A stretch of 26,152 nt of DNA. Origin: an uncultured Pelagibacteraceae bacterium (GTDB lineage Bacteria > Pseudomonadota > Alphaproteobacteria > Pelagibacterales > Pelagibacteraceae). The notes below the pieces were generated by a model. It had not been told where the DNA came from. It did no database searches and worked only from the letters and a program-made list of their open reading frames with translations. Positions 17,899 through 25,829 of this stretch are shown here, in pieces (positions within the stretch are counted from its first letter, which is position 1; each line of letters opens with the position of its first letter). Position numbers and translations under genes: made by a program. The stretch lies in contig CACEBA010000008.1 of NCBI GenBank assembly GCA_902557585.1, positions 1 to 26,152 on the forward strand, written 5' to 3'.

Positions 17899-17919
17899 AT
17901 TTATTCAGTTTGAATAAAT
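17899..17919. repeat. 21-bp perfect inverted repeat at the tRNA-Lys leader
   Basis: The arms ATTTATTCA (17899-17907) and TGAATAAAT (17911-17919) are exact reverse complements around a three-base GTT centre. The dyad sits directly downstream of the -10 candidate and ends three bases before tRNA-Lys. It could be an operator, a leader hairpin removed by processing, or chance in AT-rich DNA. Confidence 0.6.
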
Positions 17920-17922
17920 TAG

Positions 17923-17998
<76 letters not shown>

Positions 17999-18006
17999 TA
18001 ATTTAA

Positions 18007-18831
18007 TTAAATTGTTAACGGAGGATAATCTAAAATAACCTTATTCATTTTTTCATTTAAATCTTTTATTCTATTATCAGGTGATGGGTGCGTACTCATA
18101 AATTCAGGTGTTTCCTTTCCTTTATTAAGTTCTTTCATTCTCTCCCAAATTTTGGCTGTTTCTCTTATGTCATAGCCAGACAGAGATGAAAATATCATAC
18201 CTAAATAGTCTGCTTCACTTTCTTGTCTTCTGCTAAAAGGATTTAAAATTCCTAATTGAGCTAATAAACCAACGGTATTCATGCCTGTTGATCTATTAAT
18301 ATCCGAAAGTACCCCGCCAGATGCAATATCAATTATTCTTGTTCCTACATTTAGTAAAGTTGCACTACTAGCTCTTTCGACCGAATGTTTTGCGACCGCA
18401 TGAGCTATTTCATGACCCATAACAGCAGCTAAACCATTTTTATTTTTAGTTGCCTCAAGAATGCCAGTATATATAGCAATCTTTCCACCAGGCATACACC
18501 ATGCATTCCTTACTTTTTTTTTGTCAATTAAAATATATTCCCAATTAAAATTAGCAGTAGGGTCATTTAAACCTTCTCTATCAAAATATGTAGATATAGA
18601 ATTTTCCATCCTTCCTCCAATCTCCTTAATTTCATTAAGGGTAGTCATATCATCACTCATTTTTTCTTTTTCTTTAATTTTTTCGTAAATTTGAGCTGCT
18701 TGTGCATTTAACTTAGCTTCGGAAACTATTTTTAATTGTTTTCTCTCTGTAATTGGTGCAGTAGTACAAGATGGCAGAAAATATCCACAACAACTACAAC
18801 CAACATATGATAAAAATTTTCTTCTATTCAT
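18007..18831 (-). CDS. M48-family zinc metalloprotease, predicted Tat lipoprotein
   Basis: This 274-residue protein belongs to the M48 (Ste24/HtpX-like) metallopeptidases, periplasmic members of which degrade misfolded envelope proteins. The zinc motif HEIAH is at residues 140-144, with a third ligand likely Glu204 in SRRQESEADYLG. The MPGGKIAIYTGIL strand before it is typical of the BepA/LoiP-like group. The N-terminus MNRRKFLSYV looks like a twin-arginine signal (RRxFL), and LPSC (19-22) forms a lipobox with Cys22, so I infer a lipid-anchored protein exported by Tat, whose genes are at 3795-4982. There are extra cysteines at 12, 14 and 15. It converges on tRNA-Lys and diverges from a small ORF 31 bases upstream. 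Confidence 0.9.
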   Translation of the reverse strand: MNRRKFLSYVGCSCCGYFLPSCTTAPITERKQLKIVSEAKLNAQAAQIYEKIKEKEKMSDDMTTLNEIKEIGGRMENSISTYFDREGLNDPTANFNWEYILIDKKKVRNAWCMPGGKIAIYTGILEATKNKNGLAAVMGHEIAHAVAKHSVERASSATLLNVGTRIIDIASGGVLSDINRSTGMNTVGLLAQLGILNPFSRRQESEADYLGMIFSSLSGYDIRETAKIWERMKELNKGKETPEFMSTHPSPDNRIKDLNEKMNKVILDYPPLTI

Positions 18832-18862
18832 AAGTGTATAAAATTGATAATACTAAAATATT

Positions 18863-18940
18863 ATGAATCTTAATAATAAAATTTTAGTTGTTTTATTTAT
18901 CATTGCAATTATTTTTGTTGTTTACGCAAGTTATAAGTAA
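18863..18940 (+). CDS. Predicted 25-residue membrane micro-protein
   Basis: An ATG at 18863 opens a 25-codon frame ending in TAA at 18940. The product is a short polar N-terminus (MNLNNK), a single hydrophobic helix of about 16 residues rich in Ile, Val and Phe, and an ASYK tail: the layout of a small single-pass membrane protein. The ATG of the DUF502 gene follows four bases after the stop, in a different frame, so coupled translation is possible. AT-rich DNA readily yields hydrophobic reading frames, so without conservation data this remains a prediction. Confidence 0.5.
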   Translation: MNLNNKILVVLFIIAIIFVVYASYK

Positions 18941-18944
18941 AGAT

Positions 18945-19559
18945 ATGACTAAAAAAAATACAAAAAAATCCTTTTCACTCACATTAAGAAATTATTTTAT
19001 AACTGGTGTGGTTGTATTAATACCTATTGGATTTACTTTATACCTAAGTAAAATTCTTATTGGTATTTCATCAAATTTAATTCCTTCAAATATTAATCCA
19101 AATAGCTATTTACCATTTAATATACCAGGTGTTGAGATAATTATTTCAGTTATAATAATTACCTTTGTTGGTGGTTTATCACTTTCTTTTTTTGGAAGAA
19201 GAATATTAAAATTAATTGACGATCTGTTTAAGAGAATTCCTTTTTTAAGAACTGTTTATTCAGCAATAGTTCAAATGACGGAAACATTTTCCAAAAAAGA
19301 TGATAGTCAAAAAAGCGTAGTGCTAATCGAGTATCCACGTAAAGGAGTTTGGGCTGTGGGTTTCGCTACTAAAGAAAACACTGGAGAAATGGCTCAAAAA
19401 ACTGGTAAAAAACTTGTTAATGTTTTTGTTCCTACAACACCAAATCCTACTAGTGGTTTTTTATTAATGTTTCCAGTGGAGGATGTTATTTATTTAAATA
19501 TGACATTTGAGGAAGCTTCAAAATTTATAGTGTCTGCAGGAACTTCTTCAAAATCTTAA
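18945..19559 (+). CDS. DUF502 family membrane protein
   Basis: The 204-residue protein matches the DUF502 family of unknown function. It has a basic N-terminus (MTKKNTKKSFS), LRNYFITGVVVLIPIGFTLYL as the first membrane helix, a second helix around GVEIIISVIIITFVGGLSLSFFG, then the cytoplasmic part with RIPFLRTVYSAIVQM, VVLIEYPRKGVWAVGFAT, and VFVPTTPNPTSGFLLMFP. I place the start at ATG 18945 rather than an in-frame TTG at 18888: the ATG gives the usual family N-terminus, while the upstream extension reads through the micro-ORF in another frame. Its stop overlaps the end of recG on the opposite strand by a few bases. Confidence 0.88.
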   Translation: MTKKNTKKSFSLTLRNYFITGVVVLIPIGFTLYLSKILIGISSNLIPSNINPNSYLPFNIPGVEIIISVIIITFVGGLSLSFFGRRILKLIDDLFKRIPFLRTVYSAIVQMTETFSKKDDSQKSVVLIEYPRKGVWAVGFATKENTGEMAQKTGKKLVNVFVPTTPNPTSGFLLMFPVEDVIYLNMTFEEASKFIVSAGTSSKS

Positions 19560-21607
19560 GCAATATCATTAATAATATCTGCTCTATCATAAAGTTTTAT
19601 CAAAGGTTTAAATTTGCTAATATCCTCATTAGAGTTTTCAATTCTCTTCATTTCTTTTTCAGCTAGTAGAAAAAGATCGTTGTTATGTATAGGATCAGCT
19701 AATTTGAAATTTTTAATACCACTCTGTTTAAATCCTAGTAAATCACCAAATCCTCTAAGTTTCATATCTTCTTCGGAAATTAAAAAACCATCATTACTTT
19801 GTTTTAATATATTAATTCTTTTTTTTGCATTTTCTGACAAATTAGATTTAAACATCAAAATACATGATGACTCCTTATATCCACGACCAACACGCCCTCT
19901 AAGTTGATGAAGTTGAGATAATCCAAATTTATTTGCATTTTCAATAATAATTATATTTGCATTAGGAAAGTCTATTCCTACCTCAATAATTGTAGTTGAA
20001 ACTAGAATTTTAAATTTATTTTTTTGAAAATCATTTAGTATTTTTTCTTTCTCACTTATTTCAGTTTTTCCATGTAACAATAATACTTGATCTGGAAATA
20101 AATTTTTCAAAAATTCAAATTTTTTAACAGCAGATGTATGATCTAATTTTTTCGACTCTTCTATTAATGGACATACCCAAAAAATTTGGTTTCCCATATT
20201 AATTTCTTTTTTGATAAATTTAATAACATCGACAATTTTACTCTCTAGTTTACTGTATGTTTTAATTGGTTTTCGGGATTTAGGTTTTTCTTTGATTATT
20301 GATAAATCCATATCACCATACATTGTCATAGTTAAAGTTCTCGGTATAGGTGTAGCTGTCATCAACAAAACATCACAATCATCACCACCTTTATCTGAAA
20401 GTTTTTTTCGTTGATTGACTCCAAACTTGTGTTGTTCATCTATAATAATTAATCCAAGTTTTTTGTAGTTTACTTTTTTTTGAAATATTGCATGTGTTCC
20501 AAAGATTATATCTATTTCATTATTTTCCAATTTATCTAAAATTATTTTTTTATCTTTGTAATCAGATTTTCCAGAGATTAGTTCTATAATTTTATTTTTA
20601 GGATAAATTGTTTTCGCAAAATTGTAATGCTGACGTGCTAATATTTCTGTAGGTGCCATAAAAGCTACTTGGTAGCCTGCGTTTATAGTATTATATGCTG
20701 ATAGTAGTGCAATAATTGTTTTACCACTGCCGACGTCACCCTGTAAAAGCCTAAACATTTTTGTTGATGTGCTTAAATCTTTGTTTATTTCTTTTAAAGA
20801 TTTGACCTGATCATTAGTTAGTGTAAAGCTTAATTTATTTATTAATAAATTTTGTAATTTTATATTAATTTTCTTTTCTTTTTTTTTTATTTTTTTAATT
20901 TTTTTTCTTATTTCAGAATTTACTAGAAAGGTTGAAAATATTTCGTCATAAGCAAGTCTTTGATAAAAGTTATCATTATATTTGCCAATATTTTCTGGTT
21001 TATGAAGCTCAATAATAGAATCATTCCAACCCAAATTTCCAAATCTTTTCATAATTTCGTCTGAGTGCCATTCATTTAATTCAGGTAAATTTTTAATGAT
21101 TTGGCTAATAATCTTATTGTAAACTTTTTCAGATATTCCTTCTGTTAATGAATATTTGTTATGAACTTGTTTAATTAGAGATGAATCTTCGGAAATATAT
21201 TTTGGGTTTGTTAATTGATATTTATTTTTAAAATAACTTATTTTCCCACTTATTGTTATTTCCTTTCCTAATGGGAGTATTTTTTTTACATATCCCTCAT
21301 AACTATTAAAAAAAACACAGTCTAATTTTCCAGTTTCATCTGAGCAAATAACTCTATTTGGTAAGTTTCTTATTCTTGGAAATTGATATTTTTGAGGTGT
21401 AACTGTAACTGTTTGATTCTCACCAATTTTAAGATCTATTATTTTTGAGGATAAACTTCTATCTGTAAATGATTTTGGTAGTTTCCATAGAAGGTCGAAT
21501 AAGCTATTAATATTTTTCTTTTTAAGTAGATTTGTAGTCTTTGCTCCAACACCTTTTAAAGCTGTTAAATCAGACAATAAATAATTATAATTACTTTTAA
21601 TGCTCAT
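19556..21607 (-). CDS. recG: ATP-dependent DNA helicase RecG
   Basis: RecG remodels stalled replication forks and Holliday junctions. The 683-residue product has an N-terminal wedge/OB region (about residues 1-200) and superfamily 2 helicase motifs: Walker A GDVGSGKT (290-297), MAPTEILARQHY (317-328), DEQH (390-393) in IIIDEQHKFGVNQR, MTATPIPRTL (416-425), and motif VI QLHQLRGRVGRG (565-576). A very Lys-rich segment (residues about 235-247) joins wedge and helicase parts. It diverges from sdhE, with starts only 22 bases apart, and converges with the DUF502 gene. SSB, whose C-terminal tip can bind RecG, is also in the window. Confidence 0.97.
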   Translation of the reverse strand: MSIKSNYNYLLSDLTALKGVGAKTTNLLKKKNINSLFDLLWKLPKSFTDRSLSSKIIDLKIGENQTVTVTPQKYQFPRIRNLPNRVICSDETGKLDCVFFNSYEGYVKKILPLGKEITISGKISYFKNKYQLTNPKYISEDSSLIKQVHNKYSLTEGISEKVYNKIISQIIKNLPELNEWHSDEIMKRFGNLGWNDSIIELHKPENIGKYNDNFYQRLAYDEIFSTFLVNSEIRKKIKKIKKKEKKINIKLQNLLINKLSFTLTNDQVKSLKEINKDLSTSTKMFRLLQGDVGSGKTIIALLSAYNTINAGYQVAFMAPTEILARQHYNFAKTIYPKNKIIELISGKSDYKDKKIILDKLENNEIDIIFGTHAIFQKKVNYKKLGLIIIDEQHKFGVNQRKKLSDKGGDDCDVLLMTATPIPRTLTMTMYGDMDLSIIKEKPKSRKPIKTYSKLESKIVDVIKFIKKEINMGNQIFWVCPLIEESKKLDHTSAVKKFEFLKNLFPDQVLLLHGKTEISEKEKILNDFQKNKFKILVSTTIIEVGIDFPNANIIIIENANKFGLSQLHQLRGRVGRGYKESSCILMFKSNLSENAKKRINILKQSNDGFLISEEDMKLRGFGDLLGFKQSGIKNFKLADPIHNNDLFLLAEKEMKRIENSNEDISKFKPLIKLYDRADIINDIA

Positions 21608-21629
21608 TATTAATTAATATATTCTAATT

Positions 21630-21887
21630 ATGCCTATCAACATAGATCAATTAAAAAAAAAAATTATTTACAGATCTAACTATCGCGGCACAAAAGAGAT
21701 GGACAAACTTTTAGGCACTTTTACAAAAAAAAATATTAATAATTTAAATTATGAAGAATTATTTGATTTAGAAAAATTACTAAATATAGACGATACAAAT
21801 TTATATAATTACTATACAGGTGCTAAAACTGATTTTAAGATAGAAAACAATAAAGTAAATTTACTATTTAAGAATTTTAAATATTAA
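21630..21887 (+). CDS. sdhE: SdhE, FAD assembly factor for succinate dehydrogenase
   Basis: SdhE/Sdh5-family proteins assist covalent attachment of FAD to the SdhA subunit of succinate dehydrogenase. The 85-residue protein shows the family signature RSNYRGTKEMDKLLGTF, with RGxxE at residues 19-23, followed by the LNYEELFDLEKLLNIDDTNLYNYYTG helix pair (about residues 38-64). The alphaproteobacterial recG-sdhE divergent pairing is common and supports the call. The tail after residue 65 is short and AT-driven. A run of eleven A residues at 21653-21663 encodes the Lys stretch early in the gene. tRNA-Ser lies four bases downstream on the opposite strand. Confidence 0.93.
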   Translation: MPINIDQLKKKIIYRSNYRGTKEMDKLLGTFTKKNINNLNYEELFDLEKLLNIDDTNLYNYYTGAKTDFKIENNKVNLLFKNFKY

Positions 21888-21891
21888 TATT

Positions 21892-21981
21892 TGGCGGAGA
21901 GACTGGGATTCGAACCCAGGAAAGAGTTGCCCCTTTGCCGGTTTTCAAGACCGGTGCTTTCAACCGCTCAGCCATCTCTCC
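21892..21981 (-). tRNA. tRNA-Ser (anticodon UGA)
   Basis: On the minus strand the acceptor GGAGAGA pairs with TCTCTCC, followed by discriminator G and an encoded CCA. The anticodon stem CCGGT/ACCGG closes the loop CTTGAAA, giving anticodon TGA. A long variable arm (type II tRNA) and the T arm CTGGG-TTCGAAT-CCCAG complete a 90-base serine tRNA. It reads UCA and related UCN codons. Confidence 0.97.
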
Positions 21982-22067
21982 TTGGCCATGGTTGTATAAT
22001 TATAATTATTTAATTCAACCTAAAAATAGTCTATTAAAACTAATAACGACAAATTCCATTTTATCCT

Positions 22068-22946
22068 ATGAATAATGAATTTAATAAAGGATTAGCACTA
22101 GCTGGTTTTGGCTCTTTTTGGTGGGGTTTTTTTGGAGTTATCTATTTTAAGTATATAACTTTTATCGGTCATGTAGAGCTCGTAGTCCATCGTTGTCTAT
22201 GGACAACATTAACATTAATAATTACTACATTCTTATTTTCAAAATGGCATGTTTTTTTTAAAATAATTAAAATTAAAAAAAATTTATTTTATTTATTTTT
22301 TTCAGGTTTATTAATATTTACTAATTGGGCTGCATGGATTTATGCAATAGCAACAAATAGAATAATTGATGCAAGTTTTGGTTATTTTATCATGCCCATA
22401 CTAAGTGTGATGCTAGGTTTCTTTTTTTTTAATGAAGTTCTTAACAAAAAAAGAATTTTTTCTATTTTTTTAGTAATCTCTTCAATTCTTTATTTAATAA
22501 TTATGAGCTATCAATCTCTACCATGGATGGGATTAATTGTAGCAATTAGTTGGGCTTTATATAATTTAGTAAGAAAAAAAATTAATGTTGATACAGATGT
22601 TGGTCTATTAATTGAAAGCATTTTTATTTTACCATTTGCTGTAGTCGTATTTTATTTAATTACAATTAATGGTTTTAATGATTTTAAACTTTCTGATCCA
22701 CCGATGATGTTATTGATTTTTTTGGCAGGTCCAATGACAGTAATACCTTTGTTTTTATATGTGCGAGGAGTTGAATTATGTGGCCTAGGTGCAACAGGTA
22801 TGATTTTTTATATAACTCCAACCTTACAATTTTTACTAGGTTTTTTTTATTACGATGAAATTTTCACAATTGATAAATTAGTTAGTTTTATTTTTATTTG
22901 GATTGCTGTAATTATATATTTGAAAGATTTGCATGAAACTAATTAG
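22068..22946 (+). CDS. rarD: RarD-like EamA/DMT-family permease
   Basis: This 292-residue inner-membrane protein is almost entirely hydrophobic, with about ten helices in two EamA repeats. RarD-subfamily blocks are visible: SFWWGFFGVIYFKYI at the start, HVELVVHRCLWT, IFTNWAAWIYAIATNRIIDAS (residues about 83-103), GYFIMPILSVMLGFFFFNE, and LPWMGLIVAISWALYNLVRKK. The end has GLGATGMIFYITPTLQFLLGFFYYDE. RarD was named from a chloramphenicol-sensitivity phenotype; the natural substrate is unknown, so only a small-molecule exporter or importer can be inferred. The last 14 bases overlap mltB, so it leads a run of envelope genes. The 86-base gap upstream is AT-rich with no convincing promoter. Confidence 0.88.
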   Translation: MNNEFNKGLALAGFGSFWWGFFGVIYFKYITFIGHVELVVHRCLWTTLTLIITTFLFSKWHVFFKIIKIKKNLFYLFFSGLLIFTNWAAWIYAIATNRIIDASFGYFIMPILSVMLGFFFFNEVLNKKRIFSIFLVISSILYLIIMSYQSLPWMGLIVAISWALYNLVRKKINVDTDVGLLIESIFILPFAVVVFYLITINGFNDFKLSDPPMMLLIFLAGPMTVIPLFLYVRGVELCGLGATGMIFYITPTLQFLLGFFYYDEIFTIDKLVSFIFIWIAVIIYLKDLHETN

Positions 22947-23937
22947 ATTTTTTTTAATTATTTTATTTTCTAGTGGTTTAAATGCTTTTGCTGACATTAA
23001 TTTGGAATTTGAAAAGTGGAAAAAAAATTTTAAAATAGTTGCTTTAAAAAATAATATTTCCGAAAATACCTTTGACCTTGTGATGTCAAATACAAAATTT
23101 TTACCAAACGTTATAAAATACGATAGGTTTCAACCAGAATTTTACGAAGATACAAAAACATATATTAACAAACGTACATCTAATAAAAAACTTTCTAAAG
23201 GTACTAATTTTTATAATCAAAATCTAAATTTAATAAAATCAATTGAAAAGAAATTCAGTATCGAGAAGGAGTTGCTATTATCTTTAATGGGCATTGAAAC
23301 AAATTTTGGAACTTATGTTGGAAAAATGGATATTTTGTCATCTTTAGCTACATTGAGCTTCGACAAGAGAAGATCTGAATTTTTTACTAAAGAACTACTG
23401 ATCCTTCTAGATCTAATTGAAAATAAGCAAATTGATTATGAAACATTATATGGATCATGGGCTGGTGCATTTGGTTTTTTTCAGTTTATGCCTTCTACCA
23501 TGTTGAAATATGCAATTGATTATGACGAGAATGGTTCTATCAATTTAAAAAGCAATATAGATGCTTATGCATCTGCTGCCAATTATCTCAAACAAATTGG
23601 ATGGAAATCAAATGAACCATGTTTTTATAGGATTAATCTATCCAATAAAATACCAAAGAAATATTTAAATGTGTCTGCAAAAAAACTTCATAATAAAATG
23701 GAATTAAAATACTTTAAGAAATTTATCAACAATGCTGAAAATATTGATAACAAATATGATAATCTAAAAATTGCAATAATTACGCCTGATAAAGATATAA
23801 TTCCCGATGCAGATACTTTAAATCCAGCCTTTATAGTATTTGATAATTATGAAATAATACTACAATGGAATAGATCATTAAGATTTGCTCTAGCTGTATG
23901 TACTTTAAAAAATAAATTCAAAAATGAAATTAAATAA
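22933..23937 (+). CDS. mltB: Lytic murein transglycosylase, MltB family (GH103)
   Basis: This enzyme cleaves peptidoglycan glycan strands, leaving 1,6-anhydromuramic ends. The 334-residue product begins with a Sec signal peptide (hydrophobic residues 5-16, likely cleavage after NAFA at Ala20); there is no lipobox Cys, so it should be soluble in the periplasm. The SLT-like fold is shown by LLLSLMGIETNFGTYVG with catalytic Glu122, SFDKRRSEFFTKELLILLDL, YGSWAGAFGFFQFMPSTM (173-190) and DAYASAANYLKQIGWK. The C-terminal WNRSLRFALAVCTL segment is usual for the family. Overlaps of 14 bases with both neighbours indicate one transcription unit. Confidence 0.94.
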   Translation: MKLIRFFLIILFSSGLNAFADINLEFEKWKKNFKIVALKNNISENTFDLVMSNTKFLPNVIKYDRFQPEFYEDTKTYINKRTSNKKLSKGTNFYNQNLNLIKSIEKKFSIEKELLLSLMGIETNFGTYVGKMDILSSLATLSFDKRRSEFFTKELLILLDLIENKQIDYETLYGSWAGAFGFFQFMPSTMLKYAIDYDENGSINLKSNIDAYASAANYLKQIGWKSNEPCFYRINLSNKIPKKYLNVSAKKLHNKMELKYFKKFINNAENIDNKYDNLKIAIITPDKDIIPDADTLNPAFIVFDNYEIILQWNRSLRFALAVCTLKNKFKNEIK

Positions 23938-24685
23938 ATTTATAATCATAATTATAAGTTTATTTTTAACTACATGTCAGCAATTTGATAAAAATGAAAA
24001 ATCAATTAATTATATTTCAAATCAGAAATATAGTAACACAGGTTTTACTTTAATTTACGATGATAAACTGAAAAGAGATAATCAAATTTCAAAAAAAATA
24101 GACAATAGATCACTTTTGATATTTCACAAAAAAATTAAAAAAAATTCTTTTGTTAAATTAACAAATCCTGAAAATAATAAGACTGTTATTGCAGAAGTAA
24201 TTTCAAACAATGTAAATTTTTCTGATTTTTATAACTCGGTAATTACAACTAGAATTGCTGAAGAATTAGATTTAGATATCAAAGAACCCTACATTGACCT
24301 TGTTCTTATTTCTCAAAATTCTACATTTGTTGCAAAAAAAGCTAAAACTTTTGATGAAGAAAAAAATGTAGCTCAAAAAGCTCCAGTTGACGGTATAATT
24401 ATTGATAATTTAGGAAATGATTTACAGTCGAAAAAAAAAGTTAAAAAACAAAAATTTTTATATTCAATCAAAATAGCTGATTTTTATTATAAAGATTCTG
24501 CTGAAAACATGATTCTAAGAATTAATAAAGAAACAAATTTAAAAAATTCCATTATAAAAAAATTATCAGAGACCAAATATAGGGTATTATTAGGACCATT
24601 TAATGATATAAAAAAACTCGAGAAATCATTTAACAAAATTAAATTATTAGAATTTGAAAATTTAGAAATACTAAAAGATGTTTAA
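23924..24685 (+). CDS. RlpA-like septal lipoprotein with SPOR domain, degenerate catalytic motif
   Basis: The 253-residue protein has a lipoprotein signal with lipobox LTTC (Cys18) and a middle domain resembling the RlpA double-psi barrel (VKLTNPENNKTVIAEVISN, then TTRIAEELDLDIKEPYIDLVLI). At the C-terminus is a SPOR-like domain (about residues 178-252, ending KYRVLLGPFNDIKKLEKSFNKI). RlpA enzymes carry NDRGPF after the VxVT strand and an ASWYG opening; neither is visible here, and the region reads VISNNVNFSDFYNSV. I infer an RlpA descendant that probably lacks lytic transglycosylase activity and may only bind denuded septal peptidoglycan. The position between mltB and dacA matches the usual rlpA locus in alphaproteobacteria. 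Confidence 0.72.
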   Translation: MKLNKFIIIIISLFLTTCQQFDKNEKSINYISNQKYSNTGFTLIYDDKLKRDNQISKKIDNRSLLIFHKKIKKNSFVKLTNPENNKTVIAEVISNNVNFSDFYNSVITTRIAEELDLDIKEPYIDLVLISQNSTFVAKKAKTFDEEKNVAQKAPVDGIIIDNLGNDLQSKKKVKKQKFLYSIKIADFYYKDSAENMILRINKETNLKNSIIKKLSETKYRVLLGPFNDIKKLEKSFNKIKLLEFENLEILKDV

Positions 24686-25829
24686 CAAGTTATTTATTTA
24701 CGTCGCTCTAAGCTTATTTGTTTTAACAGCATCAAAAGCTAATTTTGATGTAATGGCAAGAACAGCAATTCTTCAAGATTTTCATTCTGGAGAAATTTTA
24801 TATGAAAAGGAGCCTGATAGATCAATATATCCTGCGTCAATGACAAAAATTATGACCTCAATCATAGCATTTGATTTAATTAAATCTGGTGATTTAACTA
24901 TGGATGAAAAATTTATTATTTCCGAAAAAGCTTGGAGACTTTCTACATCAGGATATTCCTCAATGTTTATTATGGTTGGTGATCAAGTTTCTGTTGAAAA
25001 TTTATTAAAAGGTATAATTGTTGCCTCCGGAAATGATGCATGCATAGCTCTAGCTGAGGGTATTGCGGGAACTGAAGATGAATTTGCTTTGCTCATGACT
25101 GCAAAGGCAAGAGAAATTGGAATGGAGAATACTAACTTTACAAATTCCTCAGGTATTAATGATCCTGATAATTATTCAACTGTAAGGGACATAATGATTA
25201 TGTCTAGATATTTAATTGAACAACATCCTGAGTTTTATAAAATGTTTGCTGAAAAAAAATTCACTTGGGACCGTACTGGAGGTGATCCAATTACTCAAGG
25301 TAATAGAAATCCTCTACTTTACAAAAACTTAGGAGCTGACGGTATTAAAACTGGTTACCTTGCAGTAGAAAAATATTCACTTGCATCATCGATAAATAGA
25401 AATGGCAGAAGATTAATAGCTGTAGGCAGTGGATTTAATACAAAAAATTCTAGATCAAAAGAAAGCACAAAACTTTTAACTTATGGTTTAACAAACTTTG
25501 ACTTAGTTGAAATTGCTAAATCTAAAATTCCTTTTCAAAAAATTGAAGTATGGTTAGGAAAGGAAGACACAGTTGATGCTTATACAGATCAGGATATTTA
25601 TAAAACTATTAAAAAAGCAAAAAAAAAGTTACTCAAAGTTTCGGTTAAATACGATGGTCCAGTTGAGGCTCCAATAAAAAAAGATCAAAAAATAGCAAAA
25701 TTGAGAGTTGTATACGATCAAGAGTTAGTTGGTGAATATGACTTATTATCTTCTAAAGATATTAAAAAAGTAAATTTTCTATCAAGATTGATGAAGTCAA
25801 TTAACTATTTAATTTGGGGCGATGTCTAA
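24678..25829 (+). CDS. dacA: D-alanyl-D-alanine carboxypeptidase (S11, PBP5/6 type)
   Basis: This penicillin-binding protein trims the terminal D-Ala from peptidoglycan stem peptides in the periplasm. In the 383-residue product a signal peptide ends near SKA at residue 21. The active-site triad of motifs is complete: SMTK (Ser54-Lys57) in YPASMTKIMTS, SGN (117-119) in VASGNDACIALAEG, and KTG (224-226) in DGIKTGYLA. The PBP5 C-terminal beta domain follows (about residues 285-360, with VEAPIKKDQKIAKLRVVYD), ending in an amphipathic segment FLSRLMKSINYLIW that may anchor it to the membrane. It overlaps the RlpA-like gene and tmk by 8 bases each. Confidence 0.95.
   Translation: MFNKLFIYVALSLFVLTASKANFDVMARTAILQDFHSGEILYEKEPDRSIYPASMTKIMTSIIAFDLIKSGDLTMDEKFIISEKAWRLSTSGYSSMFIMVGDQVSVENLLKGIIVASGNDACIALAEGIAGTEDEFALLMTAKAREIGMENTNFTNSSGINDPDNYSTVRDIMIMSRYLIEQHPEFYKMFAEKKFTWDRTGGDPITQGNRNPLLYKNLGADGIKTGYLAVEKYSLASSINRNGRRLIAVGSGFNTKNSRSKESTKLLTYGLTNFDLVEIAKSKIPFQKIEVWLGKEDTVDAYTDQDIYKTIKKAKKKLLKVSVKYDGPVEAPIKKDQKIAKLRVVYDQELVGEYDLLSSKDIKKVNFLSRLMKSINYLIWGDV

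Noticed and set aside
18888..18944. TTG start extending the DUF502 protein by 19 residues
   Set aside because: The ATG at 18945 gives a basic, family-like N-terminus; the extension has no homology I recognise and overlaps the hydrophobic micro-ORF in another frame.
21982..22067. Promoters for tRNA-Ser and rarD in the shared gap
   Set aside because: TATAAT-like words occur on both strands, but none has a -35 at an acceptable distance; in DNA this AT-rich they are expected by chance.
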